31,305 nucleotides of DNA from Fonticula alba. Lineage: Eukaryota > Opisthokonta > Rotosphaerida > Fonticulaceae. The stretch spans positions 1,585,958-1,617,262 of the forward strand of contig NW_009242975.1 in NCBI RefSeq assembly GCF_000388065.1, written 5' to 3'. The notes beneath the pieces were generated by a model. That model was given only the letters and a program-made list of their open reading frames with translations, was not told where the DNA came from and made no database searches. Made by a program: the position numbers and the translations under genes. Of this stretch, positions 1 through 8,161 are shown one piece after another; position 1 is the stretch's first letter; every line of letters begins with the position of its first letter.

Positions 1-145
1 GGGGAGGAAAGAGGAGGAAGAAAGAGCACGAAGAGGAGATGGTATGAAGGGGGGGGGGGCGGGGGAGGAGTGGAACGAGGCTCATGACCAGTCTCTCGGT
101 CCTCCGCCAGCCAGTGATGCTCACATGCTGGCCGGTGGCAGGCCG
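1..145. other. 3' flank of the first gene, left edge
   Basis: Purine-rich on the plus strand (GGA/GAA repeats and a G run near 50-60). I see no coding potential in it. On the minus strand it is a pyrimidine-rich stretch downstream of the stop codon at 146-148. A GTGAGC hexamer on the minus strand (124 to 119) resembles a splice donor. The inferred stop lies before it, so it is probably not used. Confidence 0.4.
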
Positions 146-198
146 TCATTCTTGACCAGCCCCCGGCGGCAGGCCGTCATTCTTGACCAGCCCCCGGC
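137..198. repeat. Perfect 31-bp tandem duplication across a stop codon
   Basis: Bases 137-167 and 168-198 are identical 31-base units in direct tandem, starting GGCAGGCCGTCATTC. Because 31 is not a multiple of three, the minus-strand gene reads the two units in different frames. The first unit it meets (198 to 168) encodes ...GLVKNDGLP. The second, shifted unit supplies PPGAGQE and the TGA stop. The duplication therefore defines the present C-terminus. Confidence 0.9.
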
Positions 199-1816
199 GC
201 AGGGCCTCCTTCATGATGGCCTTGCGCTCGGTGACAAGGTGCGTCGGGTCGTCCATGTCGTCGGGACGGAATCCCAGCCCCGGAGCGTCGATGTCCGGCG
301 CGGGGCCCGGGGTTTCGGGCATCTGGCCAGCCGGCACATCGTCCAGGGCATACAGCTGGCGCTGGGTCCCGGCCACCGCCACATTGAACACAATCAGGTA
401 GGGGGTCACCTGGTTCGGGTACTCGTTGTAGTACTGGAGGATGGACTGGGCCGCGTCGCGGCTGAGGAGCATGAAGGCCAGCACATGCCGGGCATCGATG
501 TCCCGGGTGCCGGTCATCTGGAAAAGTGGGTGGTCATCCGGCAGGAAGTCCAACGGCGGGAATTCGTACGGGGTCTCGGGATCGGACGCCGGGACGCCAT
601 CAATGCCGCGGGCCCGAAGCAACGGGTGTTCCGGGTCCACGGCTCGCAGGACGGTGCCCATCTCTTCCAGGATTTCCAAGCGGATGATCTCATCCCGGAG
701 GTTGGATTCCGGGCTGCGGCCCATCCCCCGGAGCAGGTCATTATACTCGATCTCCAGCTCCAAATACCGGTCCGGGACGGGGAGGTTGCTCCCTTCGGCG
801 AAGAAGCGCTCCAGCTGCTGGAGCTCCTCCGGCGAGAGATCCCCCTCGGACCAGTCGCGACTGGTGTCGGTGAAGAGCGGGAAGAAGTCGCTCACGCGCA
901 GGGTGACCGGCAAAACGATGTGGTACTGGTGGCAGATCTTCACCAGGCGGATGAATTGCGCATGGCAGGCCGCCTCGATGGCGGCCACCACCTTCGGGTT
1001 CAGGTTGCCCTCGAGCAAGTCCTCCCGGCGGATGCCGGCATGGTCGAGGCTGATGCGCAGGGCCGACAGCAGGCGCGAGTAGGCCACCGGCAGGCGCCGG
1101 TACTCCGGGCCCGAGGACTCCATCAGACCCTCCATGTCCCGAGTCAAGCGGTCCCGAATGGACAGACTGTCGGCCTGGGGCAGATCCATCAAGCCGGCCA
1201 GCACCTGGATGTGTCCCTCATGGCCGCCGGCCATTTGTTGCTCCAGCTCGAAGAGTTGCACCCGGAGAGCCGCCCGGACCATCCACTGGAGGTTGCGCAC
1301 GTCCATTTGCAACATGCCTTCCAGTCGCTCCAGCAAGTCCAAGCCATGGGTCAGCAGCTTCATCGGCGTGTCGGACTCCTGGCGCGGTAGCAGGCCGAAC
1401 AGCAGCTCCAAGCGCCCGACATCGGCCGTGGTCCCGGTCAAAAAGGCAAAGCGATCCAGCAGGAGCTGCCAGCCGGCCGTGGTGTCCTCCTCCAGCTTGC
1501 ACTGGGCGCGGAGGATGTCCAAAACGACGCGCGTGTGCTCCGTGGCGCCCTCCTTGGGCAGGATGTACTCGTCGACGGAGGACGGACGGAGAATGGCCCG
1601 GCCGCCCAGGCGGAAGGCCGCCCGCGTGACATACTCCATTTCCCGGTACGAGAGGGTAGTCCACCGCTTGCCAGGCAGCGGGGCCTCCGCCTCGAGGAAG
1701 ATCCCGCTGATCCCGCGAAAGTAGGGGGTCCGGGAGAATTGCGGCGCCAAGCGCACCCACCGCCGGTACATGGACCGCAAGAGCGGCGCGGGCAGCTTGG
1801 TGGACAGGCCGGACAT
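146..1816 (-). CDS. Uncharacterised 556-aa protein with LYR-like N-terminus
   Basis: I do not recognise this protein family. It is a single open exon of 557 codons. I chose the ATG at 1816-1814 because it has A at -3 (GCACCATG). The frame upstream of it is low-complexity (a CA-repeat giving His-Thr runs), typical of untranslated DNA here. Residues 12-27 read LLRSMYRRWVRLAPQF, which resembles the start of Complex1_LYR proteins ([L/M]YR followed by basic residues and a distal Phe). That would point to mitochondria, but it is only a suggestion. The rest is mainly helical-looking, with leucine-rich and acidic segments such as LLTHGLDLLERLEGM and SPEELQQLERFF. I see no catalytic motif, signal peptide or membrane segment. 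The C-terminus lies in a 31-bp tandem duplication that sets the stop codon. The next gene, 2598-2978, is on the same strand about 780 bp upstream. Confidence 0.75.
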   Translation of the reverse strand: MSGLSTKLPAPLLRSMYRRWVRLAPQFSRTPYFRGISGIFLEAEAPLPGKRWTTLSYREMEYVTRAAFRLGGRAILRPSSVDEYILPKEGATEHTRVVLDILRAQCKLEEDTTAGWQLLLDRFAFLTGTTADVGRLELLFGLLPRQESDTPMKLLTHGLDLLERLEGMLQMDVRNLQWMVRAALRVQLFELEQQMAGGHEGHIQVLAGLMDLPQADSLSIRDRLTRDMEGLMESSGPEYRRLPVAYSRLLSALRISLDHAGIRREDLLEGNLNPKVVAAIEAACHAQFIRLVKICHQYHIVLPVTLRVSDFFPLFTDTSRDWSEGDLSPEELQQLERFFAEGSNLPVPDRYLELEIEYNDLLRGMGRSPESNLRDEIIRLEILEEMGTVLRAVDPEHPLLRARGIDGVPASDPETPYEFPPLDFLPDDHPLFQMTGTRDIDARHVLAFMLLSRDAAQSILQYYNEYPNQVTPYLIVFNVAVAGTQRQLYALDDVPAGQMPETPGPAPDIDAPGLGFRPDDMDDPTHLVTERKAIMKEALRRGLVKNDGLPPGAGQE

Positions 1817-1910
1817 GGTGCAGGTGTGTCCTGGAAATCGGGGAGCCGCCTGTCGCAGAGGAACAGGGGGAGGGGCAGACGGCGCGAAAGGAAACCGGAG
1901 GCAAGGGTGG

Positions 1911-1945
<35 letters not shown>

Positions 1946-2597
1946 CGCGCAGGAAAAGCAGACGGAGAAGGAGGCAGGGGCAGACGGGGGAACGAAGAGA
2001 CAGGCAGGGAGGGAGCGAGCAAGCAGGCGAGGGACCGATGGGGGTGGGATAAAAGAGGTCGAGATGGTAGTTCTTCCGGGTCCCCACATTGTGGTGGGCC
2101 AGAAAAAGAGGGCGCCTCCCCCTCCCCGTGTTCCGTGCGCCGACCATGAGGCTGCCCCCGCGATCTTGGGCATGCCGGAACGTGTGCGCTGGTACGCGGT
2201 CGCGGGGGCGGTGTGCCCGTGCGGCGGGGCTGGTCACCTGCCGGGATCTAGACATCCAGAATGTCGAGCTCTTTCGTGCTGACTAGGTGGCGGGGGCCGG
2301 CGGGCCAAAGGGAAAGGCAGGGGGGGGTGGGCCGGTGGGCCTGCCGCTTCGATCGTCGGCTAAGCGTGCGGCTCAAACCCACTGCCTCGCGTCCCTGCGC
2401 CCCAGCCTGGCCGGTGGCCCGCTACCGACAGGCATGGGCAGTGTGGTGCTGTTCCATTCGATTCGGGCCGTGCCTCTGGGCAGCGGGAGAAAAAAAAAAG
2501 CAGGCATTCGCGTGGGGGCTTTTGCACACATGGGGGAGAAAAAAAGGGCGTGTATTAACAGGTTGGTTGGTCCGGAGCCCAGCCATCTTGGCGGACA
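1817..2597. other. Intergenic: 5' flank of 146-1816, 3' flank of TRIAP1-like gene
   Basis: No gene seen. The part near 1817-2170 is pyrimidine-rich on the minus strand and includes a CA microsatellite, as expected for a leader or promoter of the minus-strand gene starting at 1816. The part near 2490-2560 has A runs on the plus strand (2491-2500, 2540-2546). These are T-rich on the minus strand just downstream of the TRIAP1-like stop, and so could serve 3'-end formation. Confidence 0.4.
1913..1943. repeat. (GT)n microsatellite, CA on the minus strand
   Basis: About 14 GT units run from 1913 to 1940 and then degrade to GCGTGCGCGC. It lies about 100 bp upstream of the minus-strand start codon at 1816, so its CA strand would be the sense strand of a leader. 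Confidence 0.9.
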
Positions 2598-2978
2598 TTA
2601 CTTGGCCGCAGGGGTGGGGAAGGCGTCGGCCGCCGACTGGTGCGCCTTCTTGGTGATATCCGAAAGGCCGATCCGGTGAAGGGCAACCTGCAAGGCGAGG
2701 AGGGAGGGGGAGGGGGGGGGAAGGGGGGATCAGTCGCCACAGTGGGTCGAGTCAGGGGGAGGCTCAGGGGGGGGGAGGCGGAAGGCGAGGCAACCGGCGC
2801 GTACCTCGATACACTGCTGGTACGCCATGTAAAGCTCCTCGCAGGGGTGCGCCGGGGTGGGGGCCAGCGCCGGCTGGACGGCTGGGGGCTCCTTGGCAAG
2901 CTCGATGTTGAACCACTCATTGAAGCAGAACTCATAGGCCCGGCGGGCCTTGGTGCACTCAGGACCGAGGGACTCCAT
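2598..2978 (-). CDS. TRIAP1/Mdm35-like twin CX9C intermembrane-space protein
   Basis: Two exons on the minus strand, 2978-2805 and 2687-2598, joined in phase 0 across a 117-nt intron (GTACGC donor at 2804, CTTGCAG acceptor ending at 2688). The product is 87 aa, close to the usual 75-90 aa of the family. Cys8/Cys18 and Cys46/Cys56 form two exact C-X9-C pairs, within ECTKARRAYEFCFNEWF and PCEELYMAYQQC; the FNxWF and YQQC stretches are typical of TRIAP1/Mdm35. In known members the protein is imported and oxidised by the Mia40 pathway, then pairs with PRELI/Ups proteins to carry phosphatidic acid or phosphatidylserine between mitochondrial membranes. A Pro/Ala-rich loop (residues 31-45) separates the two helices. 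The start codon has A at -3. The C-terminus ends in a short polar tail (AADAFPTPAAK). The assignment is secure at family level. Confidence 0.92.
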
Positions 2979-4380
2979 GGTTTACAAGTGGAAGCGGGGC
3001 GCAAGGGAGGAGGAATGCGAGAAAAGGGAGAAAAAAGGAGGCTTGGCAGGCCAGGAGAAGGGAGGGGGGGGGGGATCAGGGTGGGAAGGGGGGCACTTGG
3101 CGCGGGCCGCGGTGGCGGGATCGCAGCTCGGGCTCGAGGCCCAAAAAGGGCACACCAATTCGATCGCCTACGTGTCACCAGCGCGCGGGGTGGCCGGGTC
3201 CAAGAGCGGCCGGCAGAGACCGGGCCATCTTCCCAGACGCACGTACGCCTCCGCCACCCTGCCCTCTGGCCGGCGCCAAGGGGCGGGCGGCGCTTGTGTG
3301 GGCTGGCGGGAACAGTTGGCGGGCCGGTGTCATTGCCCCAGGGTGGCACGGGTCTTGCACGTGAGGTAGGCACCACCGCACGGGACCCCACACCCACCCG
3401 GCGGGCCGGCTAGGGGTAGCCCCGGAAGGCTGGGGGAGCCGCACCGGGGGGGGGGGCGGCAGAGAGTCGTCGGCCGGGAGGCCGGTTCGGTTGCTTGTCC
3501 TTCCGTGCACGCGAGAGAGCATATGCCGCGCGCGCGCGCGCGCTCGGCTGGTGGCCACCCCAGGCGGGCCCGGGGCGAGGGCCCGGTCAAGTTGTTTTCG
3601 CCCCCATGGAGGCCGGTGGTGCACCGGGCGCAGGCGTGCCGCACGTCGCAGGTATCGTCATCCCCGGGTCTTGCTCTGTCCCATTGTTTCCGGCCAGGCC
3701 GCCAGTCCGGGCAGGGAGAAGCCAACGAACAACTTCCGCCTCGCGCGGGGGCTGCCGATCGGTGGCCCTTTCGCCAGGGGATGCACCGTCACCATCATCC
3801 CCCCCCCCCCCCCCCGCCCCTTCGCCGGTCGTCCCCTTCGCTCTCCGGCCCCATGGGACGCGGCTGCCCAGCAGCCGTGCGTCGCCGTGTCTATCACTGA
3901 CAGAGGGGTGGGGCCGGGGTGCCGTGGCGGGGCGCACGGTGGGGCGCAGAAACAAGCCCCCCGAGCAGCAGCAGCAGCAGCAGCCCGGCCCCGGGGGCTT
4001 CCCGCGGCCCGGGCCTCCCGGGCGATGGGGCTCCCCCCCAGCCGACCCCGCCCGAGAAGGGCTCCCTGCGCTGCAAAGGGAAAGGCCCCTCGAAATCGTG
4101 CCACGACCTGGCGGCGGGGCGGCGGCCGGAACCTGGCGCGTTTGGGGGGCGGGGGTAGGATGAGCGGGGGGTGGGGGTAGTGACGGTGGCCGATCTGCTC
4201 ACTTTTTCTGCGATCAGCCCCTGAGCTGGCGCCTGTGGAGGCGCGACCCACCGCCATCCACCCCCCGATGCTCCCTTCGCTCGCCCCTCTCCCCGCCACC
4301 TTCCTCTCCCTCGTTCCCTCTTCCCCTCCCCCCCCTGCCTGCCTGCCACTTCCCGCCACTCTGTCCAGTCACCCGCCACC
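2979..4380. promoter_or_regulatory. Divergent intergenic region between TRIAP1-like and SH3-EH genes
   Basis: About 1.4 kb between a minus-strand start (2978) and a plus-strand start (4381), so it should hold both promoters. It is very GC-rich and has no convincing open frame. It contains G runs on the plus strand near 3066-3073 and 3446-3455, alternating CG at 3530-3542, a 17-nt C run at 3799-3815, and a short AGC repeat near 3964-3985. The last 120 bp before 4381 are pyrimidine-rich, as in the leader before 9001. I see no TATA box I would defend. Confidence 0.4.
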
Positions 4381-4950
4381 ATGTCGATGACCAGTGTGGC
4401 CCTCTATGACCTGGAACAGGTCAACAAGGGCGCTGGCGAGCTCCCCTTCCGCCAGGGGGACGTCTTCACTGACGGTGCGCGCCTCTTCCGGCCTCTGCTC
4501 ATCCTCTCGCGCCCCTCTCCCCTTTCATGCTGTCCCTCCCCCTCCCCTGTGAAGGCACTGATGTTTGTGCTCTTGCCTTCCCGGTGTCGGTCCTCTTGTC
4601 CCGCTTCCCTGGCGCGCCATGTGCACAGTTGAGGTCAGCAGCGATGGCTGGCTGCTTGTGACGCATGCCGCTTCCGGCGAACGTGGCTACGTCCCGGCCA
4701 GCTACCTGGAAAAGCCGAAGCCGGCTGCGGTTGCCGCAGCCCCGGCTACACCGCCCCGGCCGCCCATCCGGCCGAAGCCCGCCGGCCTCACCCCTTCGGT
4801 TGGCCGGGCTGCCTCGGTCCACCGGCCGATGTCCATGTGTGCGTTCCCGCCTCCCCCTCCCCCGCTCGGCTGATAGATTCATGCCTTTGGGCTGATGGGA
4901 CATTCGTCCCTTCGTTTAGTCGCGCCCCTCCGGTGAGCACTCCCCCTTCC

Positions 4951-4991
<41 letters not shown>

Positions 4992-6034
4992 GCGCGCGCG
5001 CAGATGCCCCGTCCACCTCCTCTTCACATTCTTTCTCCTCGGCCCCGAGCACGGCCCCGGTCAGCACTTCGACCTCGACCACATCCTTTGCCAGCCCGCC
5101 GCTGCCAAGCCGGCCGGTGTCGCAGTTCGGCGCGCCGCCACCGACGGCCGGTGGTTTCGCTGCCCCGCCGCCGACGGCCAGTGGCTTTGGCACGCCGCCG
5201 GCCCTGCCGGCTCGCAGCCAGACCGCCGCCCCGACCCTGCCACAGCGTCCGCAATCGGTGTACGTCGGTGGCAGCGGCCCGGCCAGGGACTTTGGTGGGG
5301 CCGCGGCCCCGGCTCTACCGGCTCGCGGTGGACAGGGGGCTCCGGTGGCCGGCTTCGGCGGGCCCCCGGGCCTGCCCCCGCGCACCGCGGCCGGCGGTGG
5401 CGGTGCTCCGCCTGCCCTGCCGGCCCGCAGCCAGCCCGGCTCCCCCGGAGCTGGCAGCCCGCCCAGCTTGCCGGCTCGGGCCCCGGTGGTGGTTCCCCCG
5501 TATGAGGTGGTTTCCGGCTGGGACATCCCGGACTGGGAGCAACGCACCGCGGCCGGGGACTTCGCCCGCCGCGCGGCTCGACAGGGCGTCAAGAACAGCC
5601 TTGGCACGGTGGTCCTGCCGGGCGCGGCGGCGGCTGCCGCCATGTCCGAAACCGTCGAAGGCCACGCCTCGCGCTCGGTACTTGGCGACATTTGGTGCGT
5701 CGGCTCTCTCTCTCTCTCTCCCTCTCTTTGCTCCTCTCGTGCTCTTTCCCGCCATCGCGCCCATCCCCACCCCGCCCCCATTCATGCACCTGTGCCTGGC
5801 CAGTCTTGCCGTCTCCCTCCCGATGGCCTGGCCGTCTTCAATGGCAGCTGCTCGCCCACTGACTTCTTTGTCCGCCTGCTTCTCCCCAGGGACTTGGCGG
5901 ATATTGACCGAGATGGCGCGTTGGATGTGTACGAGTTCATCGTGGCCATCTTCCTGTCGCGCAAGGCACGCGCCGGCCAACCTCCCCCCAAGACACTCAG
6001 TTACAACATGACTCCGCCGAGCAAGCGCCGGTGA
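4381..6034 (+). CDS. SH3 - proline-rich - EH domain adaptor protein
   Basis: Four exons: 4381-4474, 4629-4838, 5004-5694 and 5890-6034, giving 379 aa. The start sits in a perfect GCCACCATG context. Residues 6-59 are an SH3 domain: VALYDL, ELPFRQGDV, SDGW at 36-39 and GYVPASYLE. The second conserved Trp is replaced by Leu40. Residues 60-265 are a disordered linker with seven PxLPxR-type motifs. Residues 270-379 form an EH domain: its second EF-hand is complete (DIDRDGALDVYE, 336-347, with all ligand positions) and it ends in PPSKR, as Eps15-type EH domains do. The first EF-hand is degenerate. SH3 and EH adaptors link endocytic coats and actin through proline motifs and NPF peptides, so a role in endocytosis is likely. 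Donors are GTGCGC, GTGCGT and GTGCGT. The codon before the stop (CGG TGA) overlaps a possible donor, so a longer C-terminus is possible. Confidence 0.85.
4951..5003 (+). repeat. Composite (CT)n(CA)n(CG)n tract ending in a splice acceptor
   Basis: CT repeats (4951-4969) pass into CA repeats (to about 4991), then CG repeats (to 5000), and end directly in the CAG acceptor of intron 2 of the SH3-EH gene. The tract takes the place of the normal polypyrimidine tract. Confidence 0.85.
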
Positions 6035-6156
6035 GCAACACAGGCCCTGATTCCTTGGACCACCATCGCGCACCCGAGTTCCGCGCGGGGTGGCGTCCCT
6101 CGATCTCGCTTTCCCTCGCCTCCCGGTGTCCACCCTGATCTCCGTCCATTCCTCAC

Positions 6157-6188
<32 letters not shown>

Positions 6189-6202
6189 CCCCCCCCCCCC
6201 AG
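6031..6202 (+). other. Possible optional last intron of the SH3-EH gene
   Basis: GTGAGC at 6031 overlaps the stop codon of the four-exon model. A strong tract of CT repeats and 12 or more C (about 6160-6200) ends in AG at 6201-6202. Splicing would keep the Arg codon (CG plus C) and add about 30 residues, ending with a TGA at 6294-6296. The signals are good, but the added tail looks non-conserved and the EH domain is already complete, so I treat this as an alternative or a 3'-UTR intron. Confidence 0.4.
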
Positions 6203-6309
6203 CCACATGGCTGTCAATAGATCTCCCTGCCAGGAGCAGCTGCCTCTATTGCTTCGCGGTTTGCCGGCTCCCATGCACAGGGGAAGGGAGGGATGATGGG
6301 ATAGCCACA

Positions 6310-7041
6310 TCAGAAGCTCATGGGACTCTCGCCAGGGCCATAGCGCAGACGTCCCCGGTGCTGGACCATGACGATGTTGTACTTGGACCGGACGGCCGCC
6401 AGGGCCTCCAGTAGCGATGGGTCCTGCGGGTCATGCAGGGGAACACGGGCCGGCTGCTCGTCGAGCGCGTTCAGCGCGGCCAGAAGACTTGGCCGGTCGA
6501 TAGCAGAGGGGGCAACAAAGGTGGTGACGGCGGCGATGGTGGTGGCGATGGAGGGGGGAGGGGTGAGACCCAGGCAGGGTGATAAGGGCAGCCGGCTAGC
6601 ACCACCAACAAGAGCAGCTGGTCGTGGGGCAGCGTACCGGGGGGTGATGGCCTCGCCGTAATGCCGCCGGCAAGCGAGGGAGATGCCGCGGTAGAAGCCC
6701 AACTCGCGACCCAATTGGAAGCCCTTGGCCAGGCCGAGGTCCACGCCTTCAAAGAGCCCAGCCTTCAGGCCATCATTGAAGCCATCCTCGAAGCCGACCT
6801 CCTGGAGGCTGCGCGGTGTCAGTGGTCCTCAATGCAGGGGGGGGGGGGGAGGGAGAAGTGGGCCAGAGCCGGAGCAAAAGCAGGCGGGAAAGGCCGCCAG
6901 GCTGCAAGCCCACGCGGTAGCCGGATGGGGCAGGTCCAGCACGCACCTTTCCTCGACATTGAGGGCCGAGCCGAAAATGTCGTCCAGGTCGCCGGGCGGG
7001 TGACGCGGCCCGGAGTGTGCTGGCCGATCATTGGAGTCCAT
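6310..7041 (-). CDS. LTO1/ORAOV1-like Fe-S maturation adaptor
   Basis: Three exons on the minus strand: 7041-6947, 6808-6638 and 6487-6310, giving 147 aa (human LTO1 is 137). Residues 18-31 (DLDDIFGSALNVEE) match the N-terminal start of the family. Residues 37-73 hold ten glycines spaced exactly every fourth residue (37, 41, 45 ... 73), the deca-GX3 motif of Yae1 and LTO1. The C-terminus is MSF. In known systems, LTO1 with Yae1 bridges the cytosolic Fe-S targeting complex to the ABC protein Rli1/ABCE1, needed for ribosome recycling. The C-terminal tripeptide [LIM]-[DES]-[WF] is the docking signal, and MSF fits it. The first intron has GTGCGT, a CTGAC branch-like site and GCGCAG. The second (150 nt, GTACGC..AAG) has no in-frame stop; I infer it because removing it restores family length and alignment. 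Confidence 0.87.
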
Positions 7042-7427
7042 GATATCAAGGAAAAGGCGAAAGCTGGAGCAAAGAGGAAGGGAGGAAGGTCAAAGGGAGG
7101 GTGTATGTCTGTCTGTGTGTGTGTGTGTGTGTGTAAACTGGGAGGCAGGGGCGAGGTGCTTGGGTTTGGACATTGAGTAAGGCCAGCCAGCTGGCCAGCT
7201 GTCACGGTGGGGCGCCCGAAGAGGCCAGGGGCCTCCCCCCCCCCCCCACCTCCGACAAGATCTCGCGTGCGTCCGGCACCGCCAAGCAATGCCCCCCGCC
7301 TCCCAGAGGGGGGGGGTCCGTCCCGGGCGCTTGCCTGTGCACCACCATGTGCCGGCCGGGGCTCCTGGGCGGCCGCCAGGGGGGTGGCCGGGGCGCCGGG
7401 CGCACGCCGGTACGCACCACATAAGCA

Positions 7428-7484
7428 CGTAGGGGGCCGATCGCGGGACCAAATGCCGACGCAAGGGGTCCGCAGCCCCCTACG
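7428..7484. other. Potential 57-nt hairpin
   Basis: CGTAGGGGGC (7428-7437) is perfectly complementary in inverted orientation to GCCCCCTACG (7475-7484). Inside it, GCGG(G)ACC (7443-7450) pairs with GGTCCGC (7467-7473) with one bulge, leaving a 16-nt loop. About 17 base pairs in total. It could be a structured RNA or chance in a GC-rich region; no known RNA family is recognised. Confidence 0.35.
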
Positions 7485-7923
7485 CGTGATACATCCCTCG
7501 GGCCGAGCGCCGGCAACTCGCCCGACATTTCGTTGGCCGTTGACAGAGCGCGCGCGTTTTCGCCGTCTCTCCCGCTCTGGATGCGCTCTTTTCCCGCCTC
7601 TTTGCGTGTGTGTGTGTGTGCGTGCGTGTGCGCGCATGCCGGGTCTGGGGTTGCTGCGGCAGTGGCCTGCTTTCTGACTTGGGTGGGTGTCTGGGTGTGA
7701 GGACCGGGCTGCTTTGGTGTGCGTGTGCGTGTGCGTTCGCATGTTGTATGGCTCGCGGGGGGGATCGGCTGCTGTGTTGCGCCAGAAATCGCGCCGTGTA
7801 TGTGTGTGTGTGTGTGCGCACTCGGGAGGAGTGTGTTCTGCTTTCGCAGACCCGCCCCTGCGACTCCAGCCTCTGAAACGGCCGCCCAGGCCGGCGTGTA
7901 GGCGGGTGTGTGTATGTGTGTGC

Positions 7924-7944
7924 GGGGGGGGGGGGGGGGGGGGG
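7924..7944 (-). repeat. 21-nt homopolymer C tract (minus strand)
   Basis: An uninterrupted run of 21 G on the plus strand, followed by further G-rich DNA to about 7970. It lies downstream, on the minus strand, of the exon-like G-alpha fragment and its GTGCGT donor, where an intron would be. Confidence 0.9.
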
Positions 7945-8098
7945 CCCGGGGGGCGGGGGGGGGGGAGAGGGGGGCGAGGAAAGGGAGCAGCTGTCAGTGT
8001 GGGGTGGGGGAGAAAGGAAGACACGCGTGTCTGACGTGACGCCGGAGGGCAATAGGCGGGCACAGCGGCATAACCGAGAGAAGGGGGCATTCACGCAC

Positions 8099-8161
8099 TC
8101 GGCCAGATTGATGACGAAAAGGACCGCCTTGACGCGATCGAAGCAGTGGATCCAAGGCAGG
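8099..8161 (-). pseudogene. Orphan exon-like fragment of a G-protein alpha subunit
   Basis: On the minus strand, 8154 to 8098 encodes WIHCFDRVKAVLFVINLAE. This matches the segment just after the G3 (DVGGQR) motif of heterotrimeric G-alpha subunits, which typically reads WIHCF-x2-V-x-A-[IV]-[IL]-F followed by -SEYD. The Glu codon (GA|G) is interrupted by a GTGCGT donor at 8098-8093, the consensus donor of this window, exactly before the expected Tyr-Asp. A CAG lies upstream at 8164-8162, although the residues between it and Trp (LP) do not match the family's R/K-K. I found no DVGGQR, GxGESGKS, NKxD or TCA[TV]DT segments on either side. It is therefore either a decayed gene remnant or one exon of a gene too diverged to read. 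Not enough remains for a functional GTPase. Confidence 0.5.

Larger units (their letters stand above)
7042..8098. other. Intergenic, repeat-rich, upstream of LTO1-like gene
   Basis: No complete gene is visible. TG runs at about 7108-7133, 7602-7625 and 7800-7818 and a 21-nt G run (7924-7944) dominate. Read on the minus strand they are CA and C tracts like those inside introns elsewhere in the window, which hints at minus-strand transcription. A 14-bp palindrome, CAGCTGGCCAGCTG, lies at 7188-7201 and a hairpin at 7428-7484. Confidence 0.4.

Noticed and set aside
1817-2290. N-terminal extension of the 146-1816 protein to an ATG at 2173
   Set aside because: The extension contains a His-Thr run from a CA microsatellite and Ser/Pro-rich leader sequence; the ATG at 1816 has a better context and starts the protein-like part.
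3964-3985. AGC repeat that could encode polyglutamine or be a structured repeat
   Set aside because: Only about seven units, in non-coding DNA, with no supporting open frame.
3491-4180. Overlapping plus-strand open frames in the divergent intergenic region
   Set aside because: They are Arg/Pro/Gly-rich in all frames with no domain and no good start context, typical of stop-poor GC-rich DNA.
7188-7201. 14-bp palindrome CAGCTGGCCAGCTG as a transcription-factor site
   Set aside because: It holds two E-box cores, but such short GC-rich palindromes are common by chance here and nothing links it to a promoter.
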